Below, in pieces: positions 12,818-26,128 of a stretch of DNA of 64,000 nt. The notes below the pieces were generated by a model. The model saw only the letters and a list, made by a program, of their open reading frames with translations, did no database searches and had not been told where the DNA came from. Origin of the DNA: Beaufortia kweichowensis (Eukaryota; Chordata; Actinopteri; Cypriniformes; Gastromyzontidae); NCBI GenBank assembly GCA_019155185.1, contig CM032801.1:5509351-5573350 (forward strand), written 5' to 3'. The position numbers were made by a program, and so were the translations under genes. The stretch's first letter is position 1. Every line of letters starts with the position of its first letter.

Positions 12818-15800
12818 GTAAGTTACTTTTTTCTTTTTGCATTCTGTTTGCGATCAGTGTTGTTTAGCTGTTTTTTCTCTGTTTGGGCCAATAAATTATT
12901 CAAAGCAGAAAATGATTTGGGATTTTAGCTGTTTTACACTAAAATATTCTGTTTTTATGTTCTCGCCCTCATGGTGTTTCAGATCCTTGTGACTTTTTTT
13001 CTGTATAATGTAAAGAAATAGAAGAAAGGGTGATGGACTGGCCATCTATTCAGGGTGTACCCTGCTTGTGGCCCAATAATGCTGACACTGCAGAGGATAA
13101 GAAGGTTTGGAAAATGGATAGATGTACATACACTCTTAAAAAGAATAATAATAATGATACTGTAGGAGAACCATTTTTGGTTTCCCAAAGAATCATTTAG
13201 TCAAAGGTTCTTAAAAGAATGATTTCTTTCTTAACTTTTGATAGTCCAAAGAACCTTTTTCCATTGCATAGAAACAGAAACAGAGAGGTTAAAAGTTCTT
13301 TATAGAACCGTACAGCCAAAAATGGTTCTTCTATGGCATCATTGAGCAGGTTAGTAGAAGGGCTCTGTCAAGCTACAATGACAATAAGTACTATAAAAAT
13401 AGTCTAAGTTATCCGCCATCTAAAATGCCATTTGTCTTTGCTTGTATTCAAACTTTGTGTTAATGAAGGTGAGCAAAAATATTTTCTGGATGAACCATTT
13501 CAAATGTTTCTTTGTCTCACATATAAAGTTTTTGTTCCAATAAGCCAAAAGATCATTTTTTTAAACACAGTTTGTGACAAAGGACAGCTTAGGTTTGTCT
13601 CTTTCAGGTTTCATTTCTTACCATTTTACATAATAGACATTTGCACTAAAAGGTGCATAAAAGCATATTAATACAACAACAATACAAGAGATTATAATTT
13701 TTTATTTAGCAGCAACAGCATCTGGCACTTTGCTTGACCCTGTGACCTTTCATAGAAACTCACAGCACATTTTCGCCTTGCTGAGAAAACATTTTCCTGC
13801 ATGCTCTACAGAGTCTGTTCCTTTGGCATTCCCCCATGATCCGACATAAGCTCTCTAAAGACCGATACACACCCTATAGTGTTCACCATCTCTCCAGCTC
13901 GAGGTTGGAAAGAGGAGTGTGGCCAAGCCAACTCCCTGCAGGACCTTTGCATTCATGACCAACCCTCAGGCTTGCAGTTTGCTGTAGGGCTCATGTCCCA
14001 AAAACCAAATGTGCTGATGCCCACATGTCCTGGATAACATTTACCCTGTTATAGGTCACTAAAGAGCAAGCATCCCTCCGGGAAGCCCCATGGTTATTGT
14101 GTGTATTTGCTTCCTAAAGCCTTGGCTCCTGTTTTACACTTTCCGTGTGAATAATCAATAGTCTTGTACTTTGTACTTTTTAAGCCCGTAAGGAAGCGTT
14201 TGGTGCAGACTCATGCGTGTTTAACATCAGAGTTATTTTTTCTTTGTGTGATTTCTAAACCATGCAGATGCTGCAGTTAAGGCTATATAAGTGGTAAATT
14301 ACACACTGTGCATGTCAAATTTTTATTGTACTGTAGTATTAGGGTGAAAACAGAACTTAAAAGACGTTTGTTAGGGCAAGCGGTGTAGGTTTGAAAACAG
14401 CCCGAGTAATTTATTCAGCAGTTCTGTCACTGAAGCCCTCGCAGGTAGTGAGGATACCCAGTGGCTGCCTTTGTAATTGAAAAACTGAAGGGGTTCATTA
14501 GAGATGAGAAAGATTGTCTGAATTGGAGAAAGTGCAGATCTAGAATTGTGAGGCTGTCAGAACGTTGTGGAGTTTTTCTCTAGGGCTTTAAATGCTATTT
14601 TACTTATAGATTGCTTTTTCCACCACTCTCAAAAACCATCAGGACTGGGTCTGTAGGCGTGTATATTTATTTTTATTTATATTTATTGTCTTTCAGTTTA
14701 TTTAATACTTGCAGAACGTATGAGAATGTTGCTTATTTGCAAACATGGAAAAGATGGTCTCAGTCTTGCAGAGCACACCCATCTGGTGCTTTTAGCTTAA
14801 TAAAACATATTCATCATACAATGTATAATTGCAGATTGGCGCAAATAGATTAACTGCTTTGTTTTTAATAGTTATTTTGTTTGAATTGAGTGTTGGGTAA
14901 ATTGTTTTCATTGATGAATCTTCCTTTTATCTCTGTGTGAGGTCTCTCTGCACCTCCCACCTCCAGAATAGTTCTAGCGATACGGACTGTGAGGTTTGTC
15001 ATAATGAGGGTTTTCTAGGGATAACCCACTTCCTTCTCTTTTCACTAATCAGGCTGGCATACATTATTATGAGAAGATGTTGCTATATTAATGCATCTTA
15101 TTAATGCTTCTCAGAAGTCAGAACTTGTGTCGTAATCACTCCATGTGTACCTGGTGATAACATCCGTCACTGGTTATATGATTTCAAGCAGACAGATAAT
15201 ACACGTGTAATTTGGAAATGCATTTTTGGCATAGATTGTATATTAGATGCTTTCTCATTTGTAATTCACTTTGGATTAAAAAGTCTGCTATATGAATAAA
15301 TCTAGAATACTAGAGAAAACTGAAATACAAAACTTAAAAGATAAACTTTAGAAGTCTCTGAATTTGCTCAGTATTTGCTTTTAAGTCTTGCAGCCCGTTT
15401 TTCAGTTCAAAATAATGTGTTAATGTGGTGCGGTTACACTTTCTGCACTGCTACAAGGTTAACAAACTAAAATTGTTTTAAGCTAGGACAGCCTATTCAT
15501 TTTCCAGACATTGTTGAGCGAACATGATGGATGAATGAAACATGCTCCACATAGATGTTTTTAACAGAGGCTAGATGAGTTCCTTGCACCTGTTGGAAAC
15601 TTATTCAGTTGGCTCAGTTTCCCGTGAGCAGTCTCCCATGAGATGACCTCAAAGCCAAAAAGTTGTGTGGTTTCAAATTAGTTTAGGAAGCAGTTTTAAA
15701 TAATTTGAAAAGGGTCATATAATCAGTCTTTTACTTGTGACCTGTGTGGTGACAGAAATGATCACCTGGGTTTGGATGGAGGAAGGTGCTGGAACAGAAG

Positions 15801-18800
15801 TGGATAAAGTAGTCGTGTGAGTTCAGCTTATTACACGCCTGTCTGAACAAAGACCGATTTCCAGAGAACACACGGCTGGCGTCCCGCAGTCAAGCTGGCC
15901 GCAGAAGACACGAGTCCCACCGCTTTTGACTTCACATGCAGAGGCGTCTTCAAGACATCTGCTGGTGTTGTGTTAGATCAGTGTATGCAGGTCATACCAT
16001 CTATCTTTAGATTTTGCTCAGAATTGCTTTCAAGTTCCATGTTTTTGTTGCGTGCTTAAAGAAATGCATTTAACCTGATAATTGTCACAGCAGAAATTGA
16101 ATATACACATGAAAATGCACTAATTTGTGAAATAATTTCTTTTTCATTTTTAGATATTAGATATTTTTTTTTTTTTAAGTCTTTGAAAAAAAAATTAAGG
16201 GATTTTTATAAATATACAGTAACGTTAACATTTAAAAAAAATTTTTTGTTTATGTTTATTGTTATGAAAATTTGTCAAATACTTCATCTTGAGTCTTACA
16301 TTGAGTCATACCTTTCCATCAGTTTTTAGTTTGTCATGATTAGATTAAAATTCAACTATGAAATATTAAGTAGAATAGGGAAATAACATGGGTGTTCCTC
16401 CTGAGGAACGGTGACAGTTAACAGGTTAAAGATGTTAATCAGATCTGCACATTTTTATATATGAAGACCAAATTAATTTATTTCTCTATAAGGAGTTTTT
16501 CTCTACAGTACAATTTTTTGCTTCAAACTGGTTTATCACACAGTATTTAGTTTACAAATCGCTTTTTTAAAAAACTGACGTTTTGGATTGAAGAAATATT
16601 GTATTTTAACATTTGAACACATTACACATCTTTAAGTAGACATGACAAATAATGTTTTTTCAAACTGTGCTTTTGTATATTTACGTTATGCACAAACATT
16701 TCCAGTTTTAGTGAAATTTCTGAAATAAAATCTGAAATAGTGCATTGATAAGTTTAAACGCTGTGATTATTTATCAGTGGCTAATTCTGTCCGTCTCATT
16801 GAGCATCAGACTGTGTTTGGAGCAGACTGTTGAGAACAGCACACACGCCTTTTATCTGGCCACACGCCCTCTTCCATTTTTAACTTTGACATTTTACAGC
16901 CCTCTGGTTTTACAGAGAGACCCATGAGATCAGAGAGAGAGAGAGAGAGCGGGCGAGAGAGACAGAGCAGAACGGGAAGGAAATATGCTGATTTTTGTTT
17001 CAGGACATCTGACAATCAGCAGCACAGAAAATGTGTATCGAAATTCAGGCAGAATAGCTTATGGCCGTACTATCTCTGGTACGTTTGCTATAATGTGCAG
17101 AATACAATGAGCATACTGTGTGTAGTTGAATTTAAAGCAGTTGTACCGTTTCCCACAATGCATTGTGTCAAATGATCTGAAGGTAAATTAAAAAATTTTC
17201 ATTTGATCAGACTGCCCACATTAGACTGCAAATGCTGAACTGTATTTGTCACAAAGGTGATGTCTGGATGGAGTTAAACGTACATTTGTGAGGTTATGTG
17301 ATGATAGTGAAAATGTTACAGCTCAGAGATTACTCTTTCATTGCTTGGAAAACTTCAGTTATGTTTTATAAAATTTTTAATTTTGTTTCATATAAAGGGT
17401 CATACAGTATATAAATGTAAATGTGTTGTTTGTTGACACTCAGTAAGAGTATAGAGATATACTAGCATAACTTTGATCATTTTAATTTAACAAATTTGAT
17501 TAAAAAGAATCTGTGACTTTCGGCAGATTGCAGATGCTGGTGTCTTGGTCAGTTTGATTTTCTGAAATGCTCGAGGAAAGACGTGCAGGTGTGTTTCTCT
17601 GGAGAAAAATCTTTATACACTTTATTTCATTTCATTGATGTTTAAAAGAACCAACTGAGATTTGATATGGCACAGAACAGAAACATTTATAGTTGCATAT
17701 TTTATATTTCATTTCAAGTATCATGCCAAGGTTCATTCTGAACACCATGAACATATTCAGAGAGCCTCTAGAACAAAATAGCTTAGTAAGGGCTTTGCCT
17801 GTTCTGCAAAGAAATTTACTGACCCAGAAGATGTTTTAATGCATAATGATAGAAAATCAATGTATCATAACTCTATGAAGGGTAATGTGAAGTGTCTTTG
17901 TAAGTGAAGTCCATCAGGCCAAACACAGCGTGATGGATTAAAATAAAACGCAAGAGAATGAGGGAGTGAAACTCTAAGGGTGACATTGAAGAGAGGGAAT
18001 CGTTTGCAGTACCAGAGCCGGTTATATTGATAGATGAGTCTGAGAGACAGAAACGATGAGGAGACAATGATGCACGATCCTATCAAAGCACCCGGCTCAC
18101 TGTAGTGTAAAAAGAGACGATTACACTCATTACGACATGAAAGAAAGTGAGGGAGTGTTGCTCTGGGAAAGCCCTGTATGCATACTGTCTGCTTTCTCTA
18201 TGACTTACTGTAGGATGATGTGTTTTTTATTGTTTAAATAAAGTGGAATAAAGACACCTTATTTAGTAACTGGTTTAGTATTATTATTTAATAATAGTAT
18301 TATTTAGTAACTCCATAGCATCTCCACTGACCATCTGGTGATGCAAAACTTATTCAACACCATTAATGACTAACACAAGCTAACAGTGACATGACTGTCA
18401 TAGCCGACACACACCGAGACAGATCAGTATCAGAAGCAAAAAGGCCGTCTCATTCGTACATTTATCTCTGCACGCCCCGACTGCTGCCCTTGATCCTGTA
18501 CGTGATCTGCCCGCCAAATATACAAAGAGTGCTAATAAATCTCATTCCTATCTTCTGTGTACACAAACCAACTCGCTTACAGCAAATAAATCGCACGCAC
18601 AGCATACGTACAGTACACTATCTGTAGCACACAGCAGTTTTTCTGGGTAATACCATAGTATTGCCCGCAGACTACAACATGCTCACACACACACACACTT
18701 GATATTTTATCTTGAATTATTTAAAGCTCTGCAAAATACTCAATTCTGACTGGTCAATCGTGGCATTCAGCACACAGATATGTTTAAATAATAGGACTAT

Positions 18801-21800
18801 AACTAAGCACTTACCCAGGCATTCTGCGTGTCCTCCATACAGTAGATGTGCTTATTTTTTCATATTACTCCACGGTCTTTACAAGCAATGTAATAAAATA
18901 ATTTTAACTATAATCAATATTTCATGTCCATGAATGTATTATTTAGTAGGTAGCTGTGCCGTGTCTGGGTTTATTTTGCGATGCGATTGGCTGACTGTCG
19001 TTTTCAGATTATGAAACAGAAATAGGACATATTGTGCGTTTCTTGTGGTTCTTGGTTTGAGCAGGTTTATTATTATATTAACATTCAACAGGTATCTATT
19101 TTATCTCAAGAAATATATATAGTATAGTTGACTAGCGGTCCAACTTAGTAGTTTTTTTTTGTAGATTATTTTTTAAAATATTTGTTAGATTAAGTTTTAA
19201 ATGTATGAAACTTTAGTCTTTCAGTGTAGTAAAAGTCTCTCAGTGTTCTGATTGAAATTTCATCCTCTGAACACGATCTTTTCTATCAAAGCAGAAAGTT
19301 TGCTTTGATAGAAAAATTCATTCAATACATTTAACTTTAGGGACGTTGGTAATTTAACAGCATTGGCCTTTATTGACCTTCATTGTATGGACTCAAAACC
19401 ACTGGGACATTTCTTAAAATATCTTCTTTTCCACAGAAGAAAGAATCATATACAGAGTTTTACCGATATGATGGTGAATAAACGTTGACAGACAGTTTTT
19501 ATTTTTAAGTGAATTGTTCCTTTAATACACCATACATTGGTGAGAAATGTATTTGGTGGACTAGTTGATTTTTTTTTAATAAGTTGTTTGAAACACTTCT
19601 AATAACTTGTGTTCATGACCTACATACAACCATTAGGCTCAAAGCTGTGTGTGTGTTTGTGTGTCTGTGTGCTGGAGGAAGTGTTTGTTTTTGTAATATT
19701 CCCCTAAGTGGATTTCCCTGTTACAACTAAACTCTTGATTGAATTGTTAGGAACAGCACAATGTTGCCAAGCGGCACATGTGGTCCCTTTTGTCCCCAGG
19801 TCCTGTCTCTCAGAAATGTGTTACTTTGCTAAAGCTGCCTGGACCTTTGCAGACGTTGCAGATCTGAGCTTTATTAAAAACTTTTAACAGTCTTTTCATT
19901 AGATCAGAGGTTTTCAGGAGAGTCAGAACTCTATGATGCATCAGCATTATTCGAAAACTATTCCAAAATTTTAGACGTGACATTTCCTCACTGGAGCAGT
20001 TTTTGTCTAGACATCTATAATTCCAATATTATATCAAAACGTTTGAAAAACTATTCTCAGATGGACAGATCTCAAATGGACTTCCAATTGTCCATCCACT
20101 GCACTAATAAAAATCCTAATCTTCATTCTGATTTGTTCAGGTACATGTAACCTCATGTAACATTTTTATTAGAAAACAACATTTTGAAATATTATTAAAT
20201 CAAGAAGCTAATACTAAGTAAACTAGATACCCAAGAGCAGGGGTCAGATGTATAAATGTCCTATGTATGTGCAAAATGTGCATTGAACACAATTCTCCAC
20301 GCGCATATTTGTATTAATAATGTGTTCCATCTTAACCTTTTTTAATCTGTCGTAACTCTGTGCTAATGCGTCTATGCCTCTGTAGACATATTTCAACCTC
20401 ATAATTCATGGGTGACATGATAGACTGAATGGGTTTCACTCCTGCTGTTGCACAAACTAAGGAGCAGAATTTGTGGAGTGTATCATCAGCACTATCAGAG
20501 TATGAATGACTGTAATTGGCTTTCAAACGCATGATGTGTTTTGTATGTCGTGCTCGTTGGGTCACGTAACGGATTTAATATGGATGTAAGTGTCTTTGTT
20601 CAGCCTGGCCAGGGGGCAGGTGTGTTTGCTCAGGGAAACTGCTGTGATTTGTGCTGTTGTGATGATGCACCATTCAAACAACACTTTCTGGATATAAAAT
20701 GCCAGGCAGACGGATATAAAATCCAGATTACTCACACAATATAAAACTGTGCAGTGCACCAGCGTTGCGAGTTTCTCTGCTGTAACTGGTAAAGGTTCAC
20801 AGTGCTATGGGTTGTGTTTCAATGCTTTGGGTGATTGTTAGTCTTTTACATTTTGGTCCCCAGATATGCTGTTGGAAAGCTTAAAAGTGTGGTTGTTATT
20901 TTTGCTGGAAAATATACTTGAACGTATTACATGATAGACTGATTAAAGCTGAAATTGGTAAATTTTGCCTCTCTATCACCAATTCTGTTTAGAATATAAA
21001 ATTGCAAGTTACTTTAAACACTTCATCTGTATTAAAGTCAAAAGACATGGTATTAACATTTCCTGCAAAATTGTGAAGTAACTTTACTTTATGAATCATG
21101 ATTTTAAGCTTACTGTTGTGTAAAGGAGTAAGGTTTATTAACAATAATGGTTTATGTACTCGCTCAGTAACCATTTAATTTATTAAGTTAACGTGTGTTT
21201 ATTTTTAACCAAAAAGGTTACAAACTTAGAATTGCATACTCAGAATCTAAAACAATACTGTTCTCAATACAGAAAAATGTTAAATGTAATCAGATTATGT
21301 ATTTTTGTGTTAGTGATGTTAGCGTTTGAAAGCGGGAATCACAGATGGAGTTCCAGCCAGCTGTTGCTTTCATGATATATCATCTCACAACATACTGCAC
21401 AAACTGCTGTAAAGTGTCTGTGACAATCTGTGAGCAAAACAAAAGACAATGAGTCAATGAGGAAATAAATGTGGCTGGAGAGACAGCACAGCTCATTTTC
21501 TCCACAATAAATCAATAGCAGGAATGGACGAGACATTTACTGTTCCATGAGAAATGAAATACAGGACCGCGTTCAGATCTGGTCATCACTGAAATTGTTA
21601 ACGTGATTTGATAGTTTGACAGGACGTCAGGAGAATGTATTATGTTTGTGTTTCTTTGTAAGGTCATGAGAATGATGTGAATCCTGATGTGTGTGTCGAC
21701 TCTCAGTGGCTGGTTATTTACAATCTTTATTCAATTTTTTACTGTTAAAGATTTATAAATGACTGTTTAACGCACGTTTTCATGTTTTCAGTTTTTTGAA

Positions 21801-24800
21801 TGGCGTGATGAGGGGTTCTTTTATTTGAATGGAGTGTGAATGCATCATGGCCTTTTTGTGTTTAACACAGCATGCCGTCTTCAGTTCAGAAAAGATATCA
21901 CTGTTTGCTCTCATTGGGGGTGCAGGTGAGCTTTCCAATTCAATCACGGTGTGAAAGCTCATGTTTGAACACAGTGTGGCCACTTCCATTTAAACACAGT
22001 ACAAAGCTTCATACACACACACACACACACACACACTTCAGTTCTGAGATAAATACCATCTGAGACCAGTTCTACGTTGATTTCTCTATAGTTCTCTATA
22101 GTCTAAAGTTAACAAATTTTTAACAGATTAGTCAAGAATTCTTTACATTTCTTCAGGTGTAATGGTCTTTCTGCTCCTGTAATTTGCTCCTGTAGCTCAA
22201 TCTGTAGAGCATTATTACACAAGGACATTGGTTTTCTCTCAAGGATAACGTTGATATAAATATACATTAAATGCAGTGTAAGTCCTTTTGGATGAAAGCC
22301 TCTGCCAAGTGCCTAATGTGAATTTGAATGCTTAGTCAATATCTAATGGTTAAAAATCAGATGTCCTTCAAGTGTGAAGGTGTTTTTTATTGGTATTTTT
22401 GTTGTGGACAAGTGTCTCATCATGCAGCATAACTCTAAAGCATAGCACTTATATAGAGGATTATAATGATTATAATGATTATAATGGTATTGCTCTGGTC
22501 GATTTTGTTATCACTGATGGATTGATGGATAGATAGATAGATCACAGAACAGTAAAAGCTTTACAGTACAGATGATTTTAAAGGCAGCCATGTATGAAGA
22601 GACAAGTATTGATCTGATGGCATATAATATATGGCAAAGCACCATATTCATTTCAAAAACTCATAAACTTCGCTGTATAAAATCAATAAATAAATGCATT
22701 TTTCTATTACTTGCAAGGCCTTTTTAAGTTTTAAAGTAACAAGTGAAAATCAATTTTAGGATGTTTTTTTAGACTGTTATTGAGCTGTTGCCAAAATGTT
22801 CTTCAGTGGATGTCTGTAAAATTTCCTTTAGTTAATATGAGTTACATGAGGTCAGCCTAAAAATACATTACAGTTTTGGGGAAGGGATGCAGTATCCAGT
22901 TTGTGCATTATGTCTATGGAAAGTCCCCATAAAACAAGGAAACCCAACATGTGTGTCTGTGTACGAGTGTGTTTGTGTACCCATAAATAATCAGGCATGT
23001 GATGTGATCCAGGCCGGCTGATGGGCAGATGGTTGTTTAGTGGAAAGAAAGGCCAGATCAGTCTCCTCTGCCGACCTGTTCTCCACAGACCCCCTGCACT
23101 CCAGCCTGTGTTCATCACAGGAAATGACACAATCCCTGCTCATCATCCCCGCATTCTGTAAAGCCATAACCCATAATCCACTCGCATCCCTAGACACTAG
23201 GACAGCTGAAATGGTCTCTGTCCAGAAAATGCCAAATTAGGACACTTGCTGTCAAGGTATTCACAAAATCATGTTTTCATGTGCTTACAGGCTGTATATT
23301 TGTCAAGAGATGGTGCTAATAGTTAGATTGTGTTGGCATATTGTGAGGAAAAGATCGCTGCCTGTAACATAGTCATTGGAAGGAAACTGTAACCATCTGT
23401 CGCAGTGATGCTCTCATAATTTCTTAAGAGCATAGTGACACACTAGCACAAATCTGAATCACAGGCTTGTTTAAGATATTTGAGGAAATGTTTGTTTTGT
23501 AACCACGGTTATATACTTTTCCTATATACATGTTCATATTTTAAAATGTATGTACATAATGTGTAAAAACAATTTCTCAGTTTTATAGATACTTTAAAGA
23601 GAGTCTTAACATACTAGACTTTTCAGAAAAAAGTGTGAGTTGTTCTTTGCTTGCCGTTCTATAATCACTCGGCTGTATCTCTTCTCTCTGGAGAATCATT
23701 ACACCTGATAGAATCAGTAAACATTTTAGAACACTTACAAATCAGATTATGTTAGTATTTTTAGTGAGTTTGGAAGTAAATTATTTGATTTCCAGGTTTA
23801 ATTATCTGTGTAATTTGCTCACCTTGTAGTAATCTTTATTGCTGGGAGGATTATGGCTCAGGGAAATTCTTATGTAAGTTTTATTTATGTATAAACTTGT
23901 TGCTATTCTTTCTCTTAAAATGAAAAAAATGTATTTCAAATCTTTTTAGCATCCAGTTCTCAGCTGATAAAATCAAATGATGATCTCATCCTGCATTTTA
24001 CTTTCTTTACAGAATTACTGTAGGTTATGAATGTAATTTCATGTTGACTGACATATTAAAATGTTTCTTTACCTAACTAAAATGACTGTTTTGTTAGGGT
24101 TGTTGTTTATTAAAAAGATGAAAAAGTTCTTTGGAGTTCCTTCAGCAATATGGACTCATTGTAATTTGTAATTTTCTTTTTAGTGGATTTCAAATATGAC
24201 ATCATAAAACAATCTTTGGCACATATCAGGTACAAGCGCTGAGCTGTAATTCTCAGGCGAGGCACAAACCCTGTTAGTCTCTCTAGACAGAGTGTTATTT
24301 TAAATCCTGCAGGTTATTTTGGATTTGCCTTTGTCCTTAAAGTCTCCTGAGATCTCATGTGAGGATCAGCCTCTAACACAGCAGACAGAGTGAGTGGTTT
24401 TGGGTTTTAATGAGGAAGATGAGGGTGATTCTGGGTACCTCACCAGTGACCTCATGACATGAGAAACAGCATGCAGGGTTAATGAATGAAACCTGTCAGA
24501 TTTCATCTGTTCTCTTTATAGACATCTGCTGATCAGAAGAGTTTTACTATCGAGTGCATGAGCTTTTATCATTTAGTTGATGGTTGATTTATGTATGTGA
24601 ATGTATTGAAATCTGTGCAGTTATTTCTTGTTAATGGATGCCATTTGTTTATTGTGTTTTTTGGACTTTTTTTTCTTTTTCTCCACAATTGTCTGCAATT
24701 ATTTCAGCTCAGGCCACTGCATACACCAATTTCATCAAGTGTTCCCCATTTAAAATCTGTCATAGTTATAGTTGCACACTAAATTGTGATTTGTGTTTTT

Positions 24801-26083
24801 TGAGTTCACATGTTTGTGTAGATGTTCACGTTAAACTTTGTCTTTTAACTGCTTTTTCCTTCTGGAAAAGTAAATTAAATTAATCTTTGTCTCTCTTACT
24901 TTAATCAGTCAACATAACAGAAGTCTTAGTGATCTTTAAATTATTCAAGCTGTGCACATGTTCCTACTATTCTTAATATTCTTCACAGAATGTAATTCAC
25001 TAGAAAGCAATTCCTCAACGTACACCACAATACTGATGAAAAATATACTGATGAGTTTTCTTGGTCGGTATTTAACAGAAATCTCAGTCGTGTGTTGAGT
25101 AAAATAGCCAGAGGGTCAAATTCAGTCACCGTCCGTAATGTTTTCTGTCTTTATAGTGTTTCTAATCAGTTGTTATTTTCTACTCTGTAGGTTTTGGGAT
25201 GACCACTCCGGTGACTGTGGCTGGAAGGGTCTTCTTGATCTTCTACGGTCTGTTGGGCTGCGCAGCCACTATCCTGTTCTTTAACCTCTTCCTGGAGCGT
25301 ATCATTACTCTGCTGGCCGTGGTAATGAAAGCCGTGCGTCTCCGCCGCTTGCGCACCAGCGGCCTCCTCCCGCCGGGGATCTGTCAGGATTTCGCGGCGA
25401 GCACCCTGCCCGGCTGGAAACCCTCCGTCTACCACGTGATGCTGATCCTCGGTCTGTCCGCCATCGTGATATCCTGCTGCGCGTCGGCCATGTACACGCC
25501 GGTGGAGGGCTGGGCGTACCTGGACTCTCTCTACTTCTGCTTTGTCACCTTCAGCACGATCGGTTTCGGGGATTTGGTGAGCAGTCAAAATGGGGCTTAC
25601 GACTACCAAGGTCTCTACCGACTGGCCAACTTCTTCTTCATCTTGACTGGCGTCTGCTGCATCTACTCTCTGTTTAATGTCATCTCTATCGTCATCAAGC
25701 AGGTTCTCAACTGGATGTTGGGAAAAATGAGTTGTTTATGTTGCCAACGCTGCAACAAAGCAAATGCTTTCCTGGGACGCCGCAACGCCATCAGGCCGGG
25801 CTCACGGCTGCGGAAGGGACGCTTCGGCCGACCGCCTGACTCGGAGGGGCCTTGCGATAGCGACACAGAAGGTCGTAGGCTCTCCGGTGAGATGATTTCA
25901 ATGCGAGATCTGACGGGATCCAATAAAATCTCGCTGGCCATCATGCAGAAACAGCTTTCGGATTCGGCCAACGGATTCCCGAGAACCGTGTGTGGAAGCT
26001 CGAGGCAGAACGGCTTTTCTGGCGGTGTTGGTGCGCTGGGTATAATGAACAACAGATTAGCAGAAACCAGTGACTCTAGGTAG
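12472..26083 (+). CDS. kcnk12: Two-pore-domain K+ channel, THIK-2 type (kcnk12-like), two coding exons
   Basis: Joined exons 12472-12817 and 25191-26083 give 412 residues (human KCNK12 about 430, KCNK13 about 408). The product is a K2P leak/background potassium channel subunit that works as a dimer. Visible parts: short cytosolic N-terminus (1-23), M1 (about 24-46), an extracellular cap with three N-glycosylation sequons (N58, N63, N69) and no cap cysteine, P1 filter TIGFG (114-118), M2 (about 129-153), a basic M2-M3 loop, M3 (about 195-217), P2 filter TIGFGD (238-243), M4 (about 263-284), a cysteine-rich patch CLCCQRC (297-303) and a long tail ending GALGIMNNRLAETSDSR. NWML after M4, RNAIRPGSRLR and the SRQNGFSGG tail fit KCNK12 better than KCNK13. 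Fish carry several THIK paralogs, so it could be the 'kcnk12-like' copy. Start choice is M1 (G at -3) or M4 (A at -3). Confidence 0.92.
13131..13350. mobile_element. 'CACTCTTAAAAA' MITE
   Basis: Begins CACTCTTAAAAAG and is built from repeated GGTTCTT/AAGAACC motifs (for example AAAGGTTCTTAAAAGAA, AAGAACCTTTTT, AATGGTTCTTCTATGGCATC), the signature of a common cyprinid MITE. The right terminus is missing or diverged. Non-coding. Confidence 0.65.
16160..16375. repeat. Dispersed repeat, member 1
   Basis: Shares TTTGTTTATGTTTATTGTTA, TTTGTCAAATA, CCATCA, the run from ATTTGTC/GTTTGTC to GATTAGATTA, and CTATGAAATATTAA, in the same order, with 36030-36185. It is an old dispersed repeat of unknown class and non-coding. 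Confidence 0.5.
18259..18311. repeat. Direct and inverted AT repeat
   Basis: 'TTATTTAGTAACT' occurs twice, flanking a palindromic core AGTATTATTATTTAATAATAGTATT-like. Local AT-rich structure with no obvious function. Confidence 0.5.
19279..19315. repeat. Perfect 15-bp hairpin
   Basis: Arm TTTTCTATCAAAGCA, 7-base spacer GAAAGTT, then TGCTTTGATAGAAAA, the exact reverse complement of the first arm. It sits about 25 bp before a MITE remnant. Confidence 0.8.
19341..19525. mobile_element. Angel-like MITE, copy 2 (half)
   Basis: Second half of the same family as 6121-6375: CATTGTATGGACTC, AAAATATCTTCTTTTCCACA, GAAGAAAGAATCATATACAG, then GTGAATTGTTCCTTTAA at the end. Confidence 0.6.
22180..22325 (+). 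repeat. tRNA-derived SINE, degenerate
   Basis: A tRNA-like head (GCTCCTGTAGCTCAATCTGTAG, A-box like) is followed by a decayed middle and the tail AGTCCTTTTGGATGAAAGCC. That tail corresponds to the common 'CTTTGGATAAAAGCGTCTGCC' tail of a cyprinid SINE. The B box is not intact, so this is not a functional tRNA. Confidence 0.6.
25191..26083 (+). CDS. kcnk12: kcnk12 coding exon 2
   Basis: Starts after TACTCTGTAG with GT TTT GGG ATG, completing Gly116 of the first filter, and runs to TAG at 26081-26083. It encodes M2, the basic M2-M3 loop (VRLRRLRTSG), M3, the second pore, M4 and the cytosolic tail. The tail contains GRRLSGEMISMRDL and QKQLSDSANGFPR, blocks shared with THIK-1 and THIK-2. GC-rich third positions produce long open frames on the opposite strand that are not genes. 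Confidence 0.94.
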
Positions 26084-26122
26084 AGATAAGCTTTACCTGG
26101 CCAGTTTAAGGATATCACATAT

Positions 26123-26128
26123 AATAAA
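26123..26128 (+). terminator. kcnk12: Possible kcnk12 polyadenylation signal
   Basis: AATAAA 39 bases after the stop codon. A UTR this short would be unusual; another AATAAA cluster lies at 27093-27130. Which is used cannot be told from sequence. Confidence 0.3.

Larger units (their letters stand above)
12818..25190 (+). other. kcnk12: kcnk12 intron (12.4 kb)
   Basis: Bounded by GTAAGT and TACTCTGTAG. No coding exon is seen inside. It holds the MITEs at 13131-13350 and 19341-19525, a perfect hairpin at 19279-19315, a GA tract near 16936-16950, CA tracts near 18684-18700 and 22012-22035, GATA repeats near 22516-22542, a SINE at 22180-22325 and a dispersed repeat near 16160-16375. The position inside the P1 filter codon is the site of a K2P intron widely shared in the family. 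Confidence 0.85.

Noticed and set aside
22184..22250. Functional tRNA gene
   Set aside because: The head resembles a tRNA A box, but the B box and acceptor stem are decayed and a SINE tail follows.
25166..25609. 147-codon open frame on the minus strand across kcnk12 exon 2
   Set aside because: It mirrors the GC-rich third positions of the channel exon and its product has no domain; the + strand frame is clearly the channel.
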